Below are positions 7,882-16,085 of a stretch of 47,284 nt of DNA, one piece after another. The DNA comes from Clostridia bacterium. GTDB taxonomy: Bacteria > Bacillota > Clostridia > Oscillospirales > Acutalibacteraceae. The stretch's first letter is position 1. Every line of letters begins with the position of its first letter. The stretch spans positions 1 through 47,284 of the forward strand of contig JAFQLV010000072.1 of NCBI GenBank assembly GCA_017396515.1, read 5' to 3'. A program made the translations under genes and the position numbers. The notes under the pieces are model-generated. The model saw only the letters and a program-made list of their open reading frames with translations. It was not told where the DNA came from and made no database searches.

Positions 7882-8643
7882 ATGAAAAAAACAGCTAAAA
7901 TCATTATAGCAGCAGTTCTTATAATCATCCTTGCCGCAGGAGGTTATCTTGTGAATATGTTCGGTGTTCTGAGAGAGGGCAACAGCAGTCTTTACAGTGT
8001 GAAAGGCGTTGCCGCAGACAGCGAAAGCACACTTAAAGACAAAACAGGCATTTTTCTCGGCAGCTCCGTTACATACGGCTTCGGCTCCTTGGGTGTGAGC
8101 TTCCCCGATTATTTGGAAAAGACTGACGGTATAACTGCGGTGAAAGAGGCTGTTTCGGGCACCACTCTTGTGGATAACGGCAGGAAATCCTATGTTGCAC
8201 GGATGAAAACAATTGACACTGAGATCAAGGCGGATTTCTTTATGTGTCAGCTTTCAACCAACGATGCAACAAAAAATCTGCCCTTAGGCGAAATATCCGA
8301 CAGCTTTGATATGGCAGATTTTGACACATCAACGGTTACAGGTGCAGCCGAATATATAATTGCCTATGCAAAAGAAACATGGAATTGTCCGGTTATTTTT
8401 TACACTCAGGCAAAATATGACAGTGAGCCTTATGCTTTAATGGTTGAAAGACTTCTCATGCTTCAGAAAAAGTGGAATATAACCCTAATTGATTTGTGGA
8501 ATAATGAAAAAATCAACAGCATAACAGATGCCGAAAGAAAGCTTTATCTCGTTGATCATATTCATCCCACAAAGGCAGGGTATATTGAGTGGTGGCTTCC
8601 CGAAATCCGAAAGGTGCTCAGCGAAGCAGTGACAGAAAGATAA
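7882..8643 (+). CDS. Membrane-anchored SGNH/GDSL-type hydrolase
   Basis: Protein of 253 residues with an N-terminal hydrophobic segment (about 5-27) that acts as anchor or uncleaved signal. SGNH blocks are visible: FLGSSVTYG (block I, nucleophile Ser), STNDAT (block III, Asn) and DHIHPTKAGY (block V, Asp and His). Such proteins are carbohydrate or lipid esterases acting outside the cell. It starts 3 bases after the beta-propeller gene and is followed 17 bases later by a DUF4434-like gene, so it belongs to the same transcript. A role in deacetylating the glycan handled by the cluster is plausible but inferred. Confidence 0.75.
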   Translation: MKKTAKIIIAAVLIIILAAGGYLVNMFGVLREGNSSLYSVKGVAADSESTLKDKTGIFLGSSVTYGFGSLGVSFPDYLEKTDGITAVKEAVSGTTLVDNGRKSYVARMKTIDTEIKADFFMCQLSTNDATKNLPLGEISDSFDMADFDTSTVTGAAEYIIAYAKETWNCPVIFYTQAKYDSEPYALMVERLLMLQKKWNITLIDLWNNEKINSITDAERKLYLVDHIHPTKAGYIEWWLPEIRKVLSEAVTER

Positions 8644-8660
8644 GAAAGGATGCAGAGCTT

Positions 8661-9608
8661 ATGAAAAGAAAAATTGACGGAACCTTTTTCGAGTTCAGAC
8701 ATCATAACACGGCAGAGGGCAAATATTGGAACCCTGCCCTTGAAAAGTTTCAATCTCAGGACTGGAGGCAAAAAATAAGAGAAATAGCCGATCTGGGTAT
8801 GGAATATGTAGTGGTTATGGCAACAGCACTTTATGACAGATGCTATTTTCAGTCAAAGATTTTTCCCTTTGCAGATATTACCTGCAGTGACCCTATAGAA
8901 GAAATTCTTTCTCAGGCAGATGAAAGCGGCATAAAGGTTTTTCTCGGCAACGGCTTTTACGGTGATTGGAGAAAGGCGGGAAACAACATAAAAAGTCAGG
9001 AAGTAATATCAAGGTCCTTTGCCGCAATGCAGGAGCTTGCCGAGATTTATGCTCATCACGAGAGCTTTTACGGTTGGTACTTCCCTGACGAAACCTGTAT
9101 AATTCTGCGCTTTTCAAAGGATTTCATGAAATATGTCAATCTCTGTTCGGCTCATTGCAAATCAATAACCCCCGATAAAAAGACCCTTATTGCACCCTTC
9201 GGCACAAACCTTGCCCTTGCAAATGACAGCTATGTCAGAAGGCTTGCCGAAATGGATGTTGACTTCATTGCCTATCAGGATGAAGTCGGTGTAAAGAAAA
9301 CTCCCGTTGCAAGAACCGAGAGAATATATGAGAAGCTGAGAAAGGCTCACGATAAGGCAGGCAGAGCAGAGCTCTGGGCAGATATTGAGCTTTTTGATTT
9401 TGAGGGTGTGGTTTACAACAGTGCTCTTATTCCTGCCTCTTTTGAGCGTATTAAAAGACAAATAGAGAATGTTGCACCCTATTGCGATAAAATTATCAGC
9501 TATCAGTATCTCGGCATTATGAACCCTGAAAATTCTCCGAGCTTTGCAGGACATCCTGAGTCTGTAAAGCTTTATAACGACTATAAAAAATATCTCGGAA
9601 AGATTTAG
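8661..9608 (+). CDS. DUF4434-like TIM-barrel protein, putative glycosidase
   Basis: Protein of 315 residues without a signal peptide. It opens with IDGTFFEFRHHN, then QDWRQKIREIADLGMEYVVV, KVFLGNGFYGDW, FYGWYFPDE and VDFIAYQDEVGV, the succession of strand-end motifs I associate with DUF4434-type TIM barrels related to glycoside hydrolases. Acidic residues at strand ends (the PDE and QDE motifs) could be catalytic. The start is ATG 8661 with GAAAGGA upstream; an upstream extension would overlap the SGNH gene. Third gene of the cluster. Family assignment is from memory of the motif style. Confidence 0.6.
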   Translation: MKRKIDGTFFEFRHHNTAEGKYWNPALEKFQSQDWRQKIREIADLGMEYVVVMATALYDRCYFQSKIFPFADITCSDPIEEILSQADESGIKVFLGNGFYGDWRKAGNNIKSQEVISRSFAAMQELAEIYAHHESFYGWYFPDETCIILRFSKDFMKYVNLCSAHCKSITPDKKTLIAPFGTNLALANDSYVRRLAEMDVDFIAYQDEVGVKKTPVARTERIYEKLRKAHDKAGRAELWADIELFDFEGVVYNSALIPASFERIKRQIENVAPYCDKIISYQYLGIMNPENSPSFAGHPESVKLYNDYKKYLGKI

Positions 9609-9655
9609 GGTGAAGAGTATAATCCGAACCCTAAAGTGATGATAAAGGAATTTTT

Positions 9656-10321
9656 ATGAACAGTAAGCGGATAAGAATTACAAACAACAGTGGCAGAAAA
9701 GTCAATATAATTAACGGTGATGAAATTACTTCGCTGCCACAAGGTGAAAGAATTAATATATATACCAAAGCCGACACACTGAGATTTTGCTATGCTGAAG
9801 AAAAAAGAATGTCTCTTTTGATTTTTAAGCATCCCAGTCTTAACAAAAGATATAATAAAGAAATCGGCCCGGGGTTTACTCTGTTTTTTGACAGTGAAAT
9901 AAAAACAGAGGATATTCACGGTGATATTGAACTTAACGAGAGAATATATACCTACGGACATTCTGTGATTTTTGCTTTTTTAAAAGCGGATATTGATTGC
10001 GATTATAAGCTGTTATGGCGAAACAGATTTGACAGGAATATATTCCGTTTGATTTTTTATTTTACTTCACTGCTGTGGATTGTGATAACGGGTTTGCTCT
10101 TAGCAGCGGGAATAAGCATATTGTTTGAGGAGTTTCATTTCGGATATATTATTATGTGTTTGTGCTTTCTTCTGTTGTTTGTTGTGGAGATAAAAATTTT
10201 CAGAACCCACAGAAAGTTTATAGGCATTACGGAAAATACAGAGGATATACTTCTTGAGTGTAAGCCTGTAGTAATAATAAATTCGACAAAATATGTTCTT
10301 GAATTTCATGCTGTCGAATGA
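9656..10321 (+). CDS. Hypothetical protein with two C-terminal membrane segments
   Basis: Protein of 221 residues that I do not recognise. The first 120 residues look like a soluble beta-rich domain (IRITNNSGRKVNI opening); two hydrophobic stretches follow at about 125-150 and 158-178, then a short soluble tail. Ribosome site AAAGGA precedes ATG 9656. Codon use is visibly more AT-rich than in its neighbours, and the gene sits between two enzyme genes of a carbohydrate cluster, overlapping the next reading frame at ATGA. This may mean a recent insertion. No function is proposed. Confidence 0.6.
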   Translation: MNSKRIRITNNSGRKVNIINGDEITSLPQGERINIYTKADTLRFCYAEEKRMSLLIFKHPSLNKRYNKEIGPGFTLFFDSEIKTEDIHGDIELNERIYTYGHSVIFAFLKADIDCDYKLLWRNRFDRNIFRLIFYFTSLLWIVITGLLLAAGISILFEEFHFGYIIMCLCFLLLFVVEIKIFRTHRKFIGITENTEDILLECKPVVIINSTKYVLEFHAVE

Positions 10322-10335
10322 AAAGGAGAAAAATT

Positions 10336-11436
10336 ATGAGCAAGGAATTAAAGCGCACCTATGTGCCTTTTAAGGATTGGGCAGAAAAATCAAATCAGAC
10401 CGAATACACTGAGCCTACACCTCTTTTAAATGCCGACGGCACCTTGAACGCAAAAGGCTGGGCAAGGCACAATGTTTTTCAGTACGACAGAAATTTAGTT
10501 AAAAAAGAACGCTTCATCAGCAAAAAGGAATGGGACTACTACACTGTTACCGACGGAGTCAAGCAGCTGCTCGTTTCCTTTGCCAATGTGGGCATAGGCG
10601 GCTTTATGGGTCTGAGACTCATTGACCTTCACACAGGCGAGGTTCACGCTGACGGCTCTGTGATATTTGTGGGCACAAACAAGTTTCTGCCTCTTGACAG
10701 AATAGATGCACCCGGCAGATTCACTGGCAAGCAGGGGAGCACTGTGTTTGATTTCAACACAATGGAAAGGGAGCGTACCGTTTATTTCAAGATGATGCAT
10801 CAGGGCAAAATACTCAGATGTGACCTGAGTATGGATATACCTGAGGGTCTTGAAAGCATAACCACGGTGCTGCCCTTTAAAGAGGATAACACTAAATTCT
10901 TTATGACCACCAAGCAGAACTGTCTGCCTGTGTCGGGTGTTTTTCAGTTCGGTGATTACACCTATGAATTCAGCAAGGACACTGCCTTCTGCTCTGTGGA
11001 TTGGGGCAAGGTCAACACACCCAGGGAGCTTGTGTGGTACTGGGGAAGCGGTGCAACTTATCTCACTGATGAAAAAGGGAAGAAGCACATCTTCGGCTTT
11101 GAAATCACATGGGCAATAGGTGACGAAAGTCACGCCACGGAGACTTGTCTTTTCTATGACGGCAGGGTACACAAAATAGGTGCCGTTGATGTTGAAAAGT
11201 TCCCCAAGGGCAGATTTATGCAGGAGTGGAAAATAGTCTCCGAGGACGGCAGATTCAATATGACAATGAAGCCAACCTTTGACAATCACAGCGACCTTGA
11301 CCTGAAAGCCGTAGCAAGAATGAACTGCCATCAGATTTACGGTGTATGGAACGGTGATGTGACCCTTGATGACGGCACAAAACTGGAAATCAAGGATATG
11401 TTTGCTTTTTGTGAATATGTGGAAAACCGATGGTAA
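10336..11436 (+). CDS. DUF2804 family protein
   Basis: Protein of 366 residues matching the DUF2804 pattern: KKEWDYYTV near the start, repeated beta strands such as VSFANVGIGGFMGLRLIDL, and a C-terminal WYWGSGATYL...FGFEITWAIGD region. These proteins are probably lipocalin- or jelly-roll-like and have no established function known to me. ATG 10336 is preferred because AAAGGAG (10322-10328) lies upstream; the in-frame ATG at 10318 overlaps the previous stop. Last gene of the cluster that starts at 6916, followed by a good terminator. Confidence 0.7.
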   Translation: MSKELKRTYVPFKDWAEKSNQTEYTEPTPLLNADGTLNAKGWARHNVFQYDRNLVKKERFISKKEWDYYTVTDGVKQLLVSFANVGIGGFMGLRLIDLHTGEVHADGSVIFVGTNKFLPLDRIDAPGRFTGKQGSTVFDFNTMERERTVYFKMMHQGKILRCDLSMDIPEGLESITTVLPFKEDNTKFFMTTKQNCLPVSGVFQFGDYTYEFSKDTAFCSVDWGKVNTPRELVWYWGSGATYLTDEKGKKHIFGFEITWAIGDESHATETCLFYDGRVHKIGAVDVEKFPKGRFMQEWKIVSEDGRFNMTMKPTFDNHSDLDLKAVARMNCHQIYGVWNGDVTLDDGTKLEIKDMFAFCEYVENRW

Positions 11437-11448
11437 ATATTTAAATCG

Positions 11449-11482
11449 AAAGCACGGCTTCCTTCAGGGCTGTGCTTTTTTG
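11449..11482 (+). terminator. Terminator closing the glycan-gene cluster
   Basis: A 10-bp stem with one wobble (about 11449-11458 with 11467-11477) is followed by a T-run. Confidence 0.8.
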
Positions 11483-11551
11483 TTTTATATAATGTTTATA
11501 TATTCATAAAATCTCTTTTTCTCTTTTTTGTTGAATTTGCTCGCTTTTCAG

Positions 11552-11580
11552 TTGACCTTTAAATATTTTTATGATAGAAT
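11552..11580 (+). promoter_or_regulatory. Promoter of the second transporter operon
   Basis: TTGACC (11552-11557) and TAGAAT (11575-11580) with a 17-base spacer, 27 bases upstream of the start codon of the transporter gene. Confidence 0.72.
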
Positions 11581-11607
11581 AATAGCATTATAAAGGAGGA
11601 ATACACC

Positions 11608-13377
11608 ATGGACGAAAACAAAACCGGCGGTGCAGTCGGTAAGGTAAAGGACTTCTTTACCGAAATCAAAACTCACTGGAATACTCCTGCCGAGGGCAAG
11701 TATGTGCCCTATAAGGAGTATAAAGACGTAGTTGTTGCCGTGGGCAGTAACTATGCAGGCTCAAAGGTGCTTGAATACATCGGCTTCTGGTCGGCGTGTT
11801 ATCTTATTATGCACCACTATAAGCTCCCTTATCTCACATTCTCCGTTATCGGTATTCTCAATATGCCTCTGGGCTATATCTCAGCACTTATGTGGTGGGT
11901 GGTCTGCGATAATCTCGGCTTCCTTCCCAAAAAGACAGAGCGTAAATTCTACGGTGTTTATGTGGGCATGATGCTCTTCGGCATATCGACCATACTATTT
12001 GACTATTCACTGCTGTTTAATCAGTCAGGCACATTTATTACATATCTCAATGGTCTTGAGGGTATGAGTGCCACGGCGTGCTTCAAAACCTTCGGTACCC
12101 ACTTCCTTTATACGGGTTGGGTAGGTGCAAGAAATATATTTTGGCGAAAGAAGCTTCTTCCCAAGTACGGCAGATATAAATATTCACTTTACTGCGATGT
12201 TGTTCCCAAGTGTATAATGGTTGTGCTCATCGGCTGGCTTCCCGTTTATAACATTCCCGATGTTGCCACAAGAGTGTGGGTTGCCAACCTTCTTTTTGCC
12301 ACATATAATGTTTTCGGCTTTGCCAATAATCTTGAAACCTGCACAAAGAGCATCAGCCCCAACCTGCAGGAAAGAATTTATGTCAGAAGCTATCCCGTAA
12401 AGATTTCACACATCTTCCATTCAATACTTGTCATTATTCTTCCTGCAGTTGTCGGTTCACTGCGTCACGAATGGGCAGATATAAATCTTTACAGATATGT
12501 TATTCCCATAACATTTATAATTTTCGCAACACTTACAATGCTCTTTGCAGGCAGAATCAAGGAAAGAATTCCGCAGCCGCCTATTGAGCAGAAGCCTCAG
12601 ATCAAATTCTGGGACGGTATGTTCGGTGTTCTGAGAAACAAATATCTTCTCATCAACACTATTGTCGGCCTTATTGACTCATTGGGTAACGGTATGCTTC
12701 CGCTGGTTACAATTCTCTATCTTTATACCTTCCGACTCAGCGGTCTGCCCTACAGCCTTATTGTTGCACTGGTTTCCTTTGCGGGAACTCCGCCCGATTT
12801 CTTCGCACCCTATTTCCTCAAGAGATTTTCATATAAGCAGATTATGATATTCTATCAGCTGTCCCGTGCTATCGGTAATGCAATTATTGCCGCCGCAATG
12901 TGGTTCTGCGGAGACAATCTGATGGTCTGCGGCACAATCTGCGTTGCTGTTCTCTTCTTTATGGAAATGACCAAGACTATTCCCACAACTGCAGGTCACG
13001 ATATGAATGTCAGAATCGGTGACTATCAGATGTATCTTTCAGGTGAAAGACTTGAAAGCTTTGCAGGCATCTTCGGCTGGTTCACAGGTCCCATTACATC
13101 CTTTGTCGGTCTTCTCATTCCCATTTTCCTTCTCAAATACGGCTTCAACAGTAACTGGGAGGTGCTTTTCATAGATGCCTCAAGAAGAAACATCATCGTT
13201 ATCCCCATTATTGTTGATGTTATCGGCTTTGCTCTTATGACAATTCCCTATCTCTTCTGGGATTACGACAGCAAAAAGCAGAATATGGTTATGGAAGTGC
13301 TCAAACGCCGTGCCCAGGTTACTGAAAAGCAGGCTCAGCAGGCAGGCACATCAGCTTCCGGCGGATATTTAGGTTAA
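11608..13377 (+). CDS. Multi-pass MFS/GPH-like transporter
   Basis: Protein of 589 residues with roughly twelve hydrophobic segments, a soluble N-terminus of about 45 residues and a charged loop near the middle (RIKERIPQPPIEQKPQ) dividing two transporter halves. The size and pattern suggest an MFS member near the GPH group, but the GPH loop motif seen in the 965-2722 protein is not evident, so the family call is weaker. Strong ribosome site (AAAGGAGG). The LRR membrane protein gene starts 13 bases after its stop. By position it could import the products of the upstream cluster. Substrate unknown. Confidence 0.7.
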   Translation: MDENKTGGAVGKVKDFFTEIKTHWNTPAEGKYVPYKEYKDVVVAVGSNYAGSKVLEYIGFWSACYLIMHHYKLPYLTFSVIGILNMPLGYISALMWWVVCDNLGFLPKKTERKFYGVYVGMMLFGISTILFDYSLLFNQSGTFITYLNGLEGMSATACFKTFGTHFLYTGWVGARNIFWRKKLLPKYGRYKYSLYCDVVPKCIMVVLIGWLPVYNIPDVATRVWVANLLFATYNVFGFANNLETCTKSISPNLQERIYVRSYPVKISHIFHSILVIILPAVVGSLRHEWADINLYRYVIPITFIIFATLTMLFAGRIKERIPQPPIEQKPQIKFWDGMFGVLRNKYLLINTIVGLIDSLGNGMLPLVTILYLYTFRLSGLPYSLIVALVSFAGTPPDFFAPYFLKRFSYKQIMIFYQLSRAIGNAIIAAAMWFCGDNLMVCGTICVAVLFFMEMTKTIPTTAGHDMNVRIGDYQMYLSGERLESFAGIFGWFTGPITSFVGLLIPIFLLKYGFNSNWEVLFIDASRRNIIVIPIIVDVIGFALMTIPYLFWDYDSKKQNMVMEVLKRRAQVTEKQAQQAGTSASGGYLG

Positions 13378-13390
13378 AGGAGGCGACAGA

Positions 13391-14620
13391 ATGAGTTTCT
13401 TAAAGAAAAAAGATAAGATGAAGACGTCTGCAAAAACAACAGATGAAGCCATAAGGCTCGATATTCCCGAGGAAGAAATCTGGACCTATCAGGTTGAGGG
13501 CCTTGCAGCACCTCACATCAATAAGCCCTTCAAAAACTTCAAGGCGAAAAAGATATTGCTCACTCTCGTAATACTTGTTGCTGTTTCACTTTCAATGTAT
13601 TTCAGTATCAGAACTGTTCAGAACGAAACCTTCGAGTACGAAAAGAATGACACGGGATACACACTTACAAAATTCAGCAACACAGGCTTTATCAGAGAGC
13701 TGGATATTGACTATGCCTCATCAATAAGCTATGATGAGGGCAACTCTGACCCGGAAACAAATTTCAATGTCGATAAGGATAACTCCATCAAGGTCACCTC
13801 AGTGGGTCCCTATGCACTTAACTGTGACGGTACCGTAAAGGTAATAAATATCGGTGCTGATGTTGAATATATCGATTCAAAGGCATTTTATTCATGCTGG
13901 TCACTTGAAAGGATAGAGGTTGACGAAAACAATCCCTATTACTGTGATATTGACGGTGTGCTTTATAACAAGGACAAGACAGTTGTTATGAATTATCCCT
14001 GTAACCATGACCAGTATCTCCGTGAGAAGCACGGCATAAGCGAAGAGCTTAACCGTGTAACCTCCACAGAGGAATACAGACAGAAGATTCAGACCTATGT
14101 TGTACCCTCAACTGTTGAAACAATAGGCGAGCTTGCCTTTGCCTATGTTAACCTCAGAGAAATATATCTCCCCGAGGGACTCAGGAGAGTGGAAACTCTC
14201 GGCTTCTTCAAGCTTCATGAGCCGGGTGAGTGGAGCAACACACCTTCACTTGACAATATTTACAGCTATAAGGCAGACGGCGTTGACAACACTGCACTGA
14301 CAGATAAAGAAGCACTCGGTGAAATCTATCTTTCACTGCCTGAAGGTCTTGAATATATTGCTTCAGATGCTTTCAGCTATAACCAGGTGCTCTCTTATCT
14401 TTATATCCCCGAAAGTGTTAATTATATCGGCCATCACGCCTTCTGGGATACAGTTTATAAAGAGGGCGGTGAGCTTAAGGGCGTTACCGAAATAAATGTT
14501 GCCGCTGATGAGGAAAGCTTCCGTAAGGCAGAGCTTGGCGATCAGTGGAGACCTCAGTATGACTATATGCTCTTTAAAAAATCGGTGGGCATTGTGTACT
14601 CTGCCGAAAGAGCAAAATAA
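13391..14620 (+). CDS. Membrane-anchored leucine-rich-repeat (BspA-like) protein
   Basis: Protein of 409 residues. A charged N-terminal part (1-52) is followed by one membrane segment (about 55-77, ILLTLVILVAVSLSMYF) and a large domain with BspA-type LRR_5 repeats, for example VKVINIGADVEYIDSKAF, LERIEV, YVVPSTVETIGELAF and REIYLPEGL. With the N-terminus inside, the repeats face outward and could bind a glycan or protein. Ribosome site AAAGGAGG lies 13 bases beyond the transporter stop, so the two are probably co-expressed and may act together at the membrane. Followed by a strong terminator. Confidence 0.78.
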   Translation: MSFLKKKDKMKTSAKTTDEAIRLDIPEEEIWTYQVEGLAAPHINKPFKNFKAKKILLTLVILVAVSLSMYFSIRTVQNETFEYEKNDTGYTLTKFSNTGFIRELDIDYASSISYDEGNSDPETNFNVDKDNSIKVTSVGPYALNCDGTVKVINIGADVEYIDSKAFYSCWSLERIEVDENNPYYCDIDGVLYNKDKTVVMNYPCNHDQYLREKHGISEELNRVTSTEEYRQKIQTYVVPSTVETIGELAFAYVNLREIYLPEGLRRVETLGFFKLHEPGEWSNTPSLDNIYSYKADGVDNTALTDKEALGEIYLSLPEGLEYIASDAFSYNQVLSYLYIPESVNYIGHHAFWDTVYKEGGELKGVTEINVAADEESFRKAELGDQWRPQYDYMLFKKSVGIVYSAERAK

Positions 14621-14626
14621 AAATTA

Positions 14627-14652
14627 AGCGGTAGGTTTTCCTGCCGCTTTTT
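14627..14652 (+). terminator. Terminator of the transporter-LRR operon
   Basis: A 9-bp stem with one G-U pair (14627-14635 with 14640-14648) and a 4-base loop runs into TTTTT. Confidence 0.85.
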
Positions 14653-14687
14653 CATATATAAAATCAAATAAAAAAACAATAAAACAC

Positions 14688-14716
14688 TTGCATTTTTATT
14701 ATTGCTGTGCTATAAT
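14688..14716 (+). promoter_or_regulatory. Distal promoter of the aromatic operon
   Basis: TTGCAT (14688-14693) and TATAAT (14711-14716) with a 17-base spacer. The expected transcript start falls a few bases before the palindrome at 14732-14747. Confidence 0.62.
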
Positions 14717-14731
14717 CAGTGCAATTTAAAG

Positions 14732-14747
14732 ATTTAAAGCTTTAAAT
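14732..14747. promoter_or_regulatory. Perfect 16-bp palindrome, candidate operator
   Basis: ATTTAAAG followed directly by its reverse complement, centred between 14739 and 14740. It lies just downstream of the distal promoter and upstream of the proximal one, the classic place for a repressor site. The AT-rich composition makes chance occurrence possible. Confidence 0.4.
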
Positions 14748-14801
14748 GCATAAAGCGATTAATAATTATGCAGGAAAACAGTTAAAAATATGCAAAATTA
14801 A

Positions 14802-14831
14802 TTGACACTTAATTATAAACGGGTGTATAAT
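14802..14831 (+). promoter_or_regulatory. Proximal promoter of the aromatic operon
   Basis: Both hexamers are perfect consensus: TTGACA (14802-14807) and TATAAT (14826-14831), spacer 18 bases. The transcript would begin near 14838, leaving a leader of only about 47 bases, too short for a T-box or tryptophan-type attenuator. Confidence 0.75.
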
Positions 14832-14884
14832 ATTTGTTATTATTGTTGAGGGCATGCCCGAAAAAGAAAAAGACGGTGATAATT

Positions 14885-16075
14885 ATGGTATCAAATGAAA
14901 TGTATGAGCTTGGCGCAAAAAGCTCCGTAATAAGAGAAATATTCGAGTTCGGCAAGAAAAGAGCTGCAGAAATCGGTAAGGAAAATGTTTATGATTTCAG
15001 CTTGGGTAACCCCAGTGTTCCCGCCCCTGATATTGTAAACGAAACAATAAGGGAGCTGGCTCTCAATATGCCCTCCTGCGAGCTTCACGGTTATACCTCT
15101 GCAGTGGGCGATAATGCCACAAGACAGGCTATTGCCGATAACCTTAATGAGCGGTTCGGAACCGATTTTACAATGAATAACTTATATATGACCTGCGGTG
15201 CAGCTGCTTCACTTTGCATTACCTTCAGAGCACTCACCGAAAAGGATGACGAGATTATAATTTTCGCACCCTACTTTCCCGAGTACAAAGTGTTTATAGC
15301 TTCTCAGGGAGCAAAGCCCGTTGAGGTCAGATGTAAGAGCGAAGACCTGACCATAGACCTTGAAGCCTTTGAAAAATCCATAACGCCCAACACAAAGGCA
15401 GTTGTGCTCAATTCACCCAATAACCCCAGCGGTGTTGTTGCAAGTGAAGATATTGTAAAGGGTATGTGTGCCATACTCGAAAAGAAGCAGAAGCAGTACG
15501 GCACAAGCATTTTCCTTATCAGCGATGAGCCTTACCGTGAGCTGGTTTACGGCGATGTTGAGGTTCCCTATCTCACGAAGTATTACGATAACACTATCGT
15601 CTGCTATTCCTTCAGCAAGTCACTTTCACTGCCCGGTGACAGAATAGGCTATATTCTCGTTCCCTCTCAGGCAGAAAACTTTGAACTGATTTATAAGGCA
15701 ATCTGCGGTGCTGGCAGAAGCCTTGGCTATGTTTGTGCCCCCTCAATGATGCAGTTTGTTATAAGAAGGTGTGTGGGCCACACAGGCGACATTAATGCCT
15801 ATAAGAAAAACAGAGATATTCTTCTTGATGCATTCAGTGAATACGGCTTTAAAACAGCTAAGCCCGACGGAGCCTTTTATCTGTTTATGCGCTCACCCAT
15901 AGAGTCGGCAACTGATTTCTGCGAAAGTGCAAAGAAATATAATTTACTTTTAGTGCCCAGTGATTCCTTCGGCTTCCCGGGCTATGTGAGAATATCCTAT
16001 TGTGTCAGTGAGGATATGATAAGACGCTCACTGCCTGCATTCAGAAAGCTTGCAGAAGAATACGGTTTGATTTGA
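14885..16075 (+). CDS. PLP-dependent class I aminotransferase, probably for aromatic amino acids
   Basis: Protein of 396 residues. Fold-type I signatures: SLGNPSVPAPD near the start, NSPNNPSG, SDEPYRELVYG, and SFSKSLSLPGDRIGY with the PLP-binding Lys245. ATG 14885 is chosen; a longer frame upstream (CTTG-rich, no ribosome site) overlaps the promoter region. It is the first gene behind two promoters, ends 10 bases before pheA and heads the phenylalanine/tyrosine operon. This supports transamination of phenylpyruvate and hydroxyphenylpyruvate (or prephenate), though aspartate aminotransferase activity cannot be excluded. Confidence 0.8.
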   Translation: MVSNEMYELGAKSSVIREIFEFGKKRAAEIGKENVYDFSLGNPSVPAPDIVNETIRELALNMPSCELHGYTSAVGDNATRQAIADNLNERFGTDFTMNNLYMTCGAAASLCITFRALTEKDDEIIIFAPYFPEYKVFIASQGAKPVEVRCKSEDLTIDLEAFEKSITPNTKAVVLNSPNNPSGVVASEDIVKGMCAILEKKQKQYGTSIFLISDEPYRELVYGDVEVPYLTKYYDNTIVCYSFSKSLSLPGDRIGYILVPSQAENFELIYKAICGAGRSLGYVCAPSMMQFVIRRCVGHTGDINAYKKNRDILLDAFSEYGFKTAKPDGAFYLFMRSPIESATDFCESAKKYNLLLVPSDSFGFPGYVRISYCVSEDMIRRSLPAFRKLAEEYGLI

Positions 16076-16085
16076 GGTTATAACA

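Noticed and set aside
10495-11331. Long open frame on the minus strand (278 codons)
   Set aside because: It is the mirror of the DUF2804 gene, has no ribosome site and its translation resembles no protein; it reflects codon bias on the other strand.
14621-14884. Possible T-box or amino-acid riboswitch before the aromatic operon
   Set aside because: The proximal transcript leader is about 47 bases, no T-box core is visible and no terminator/antiterminator pair lies between promoter and gene.
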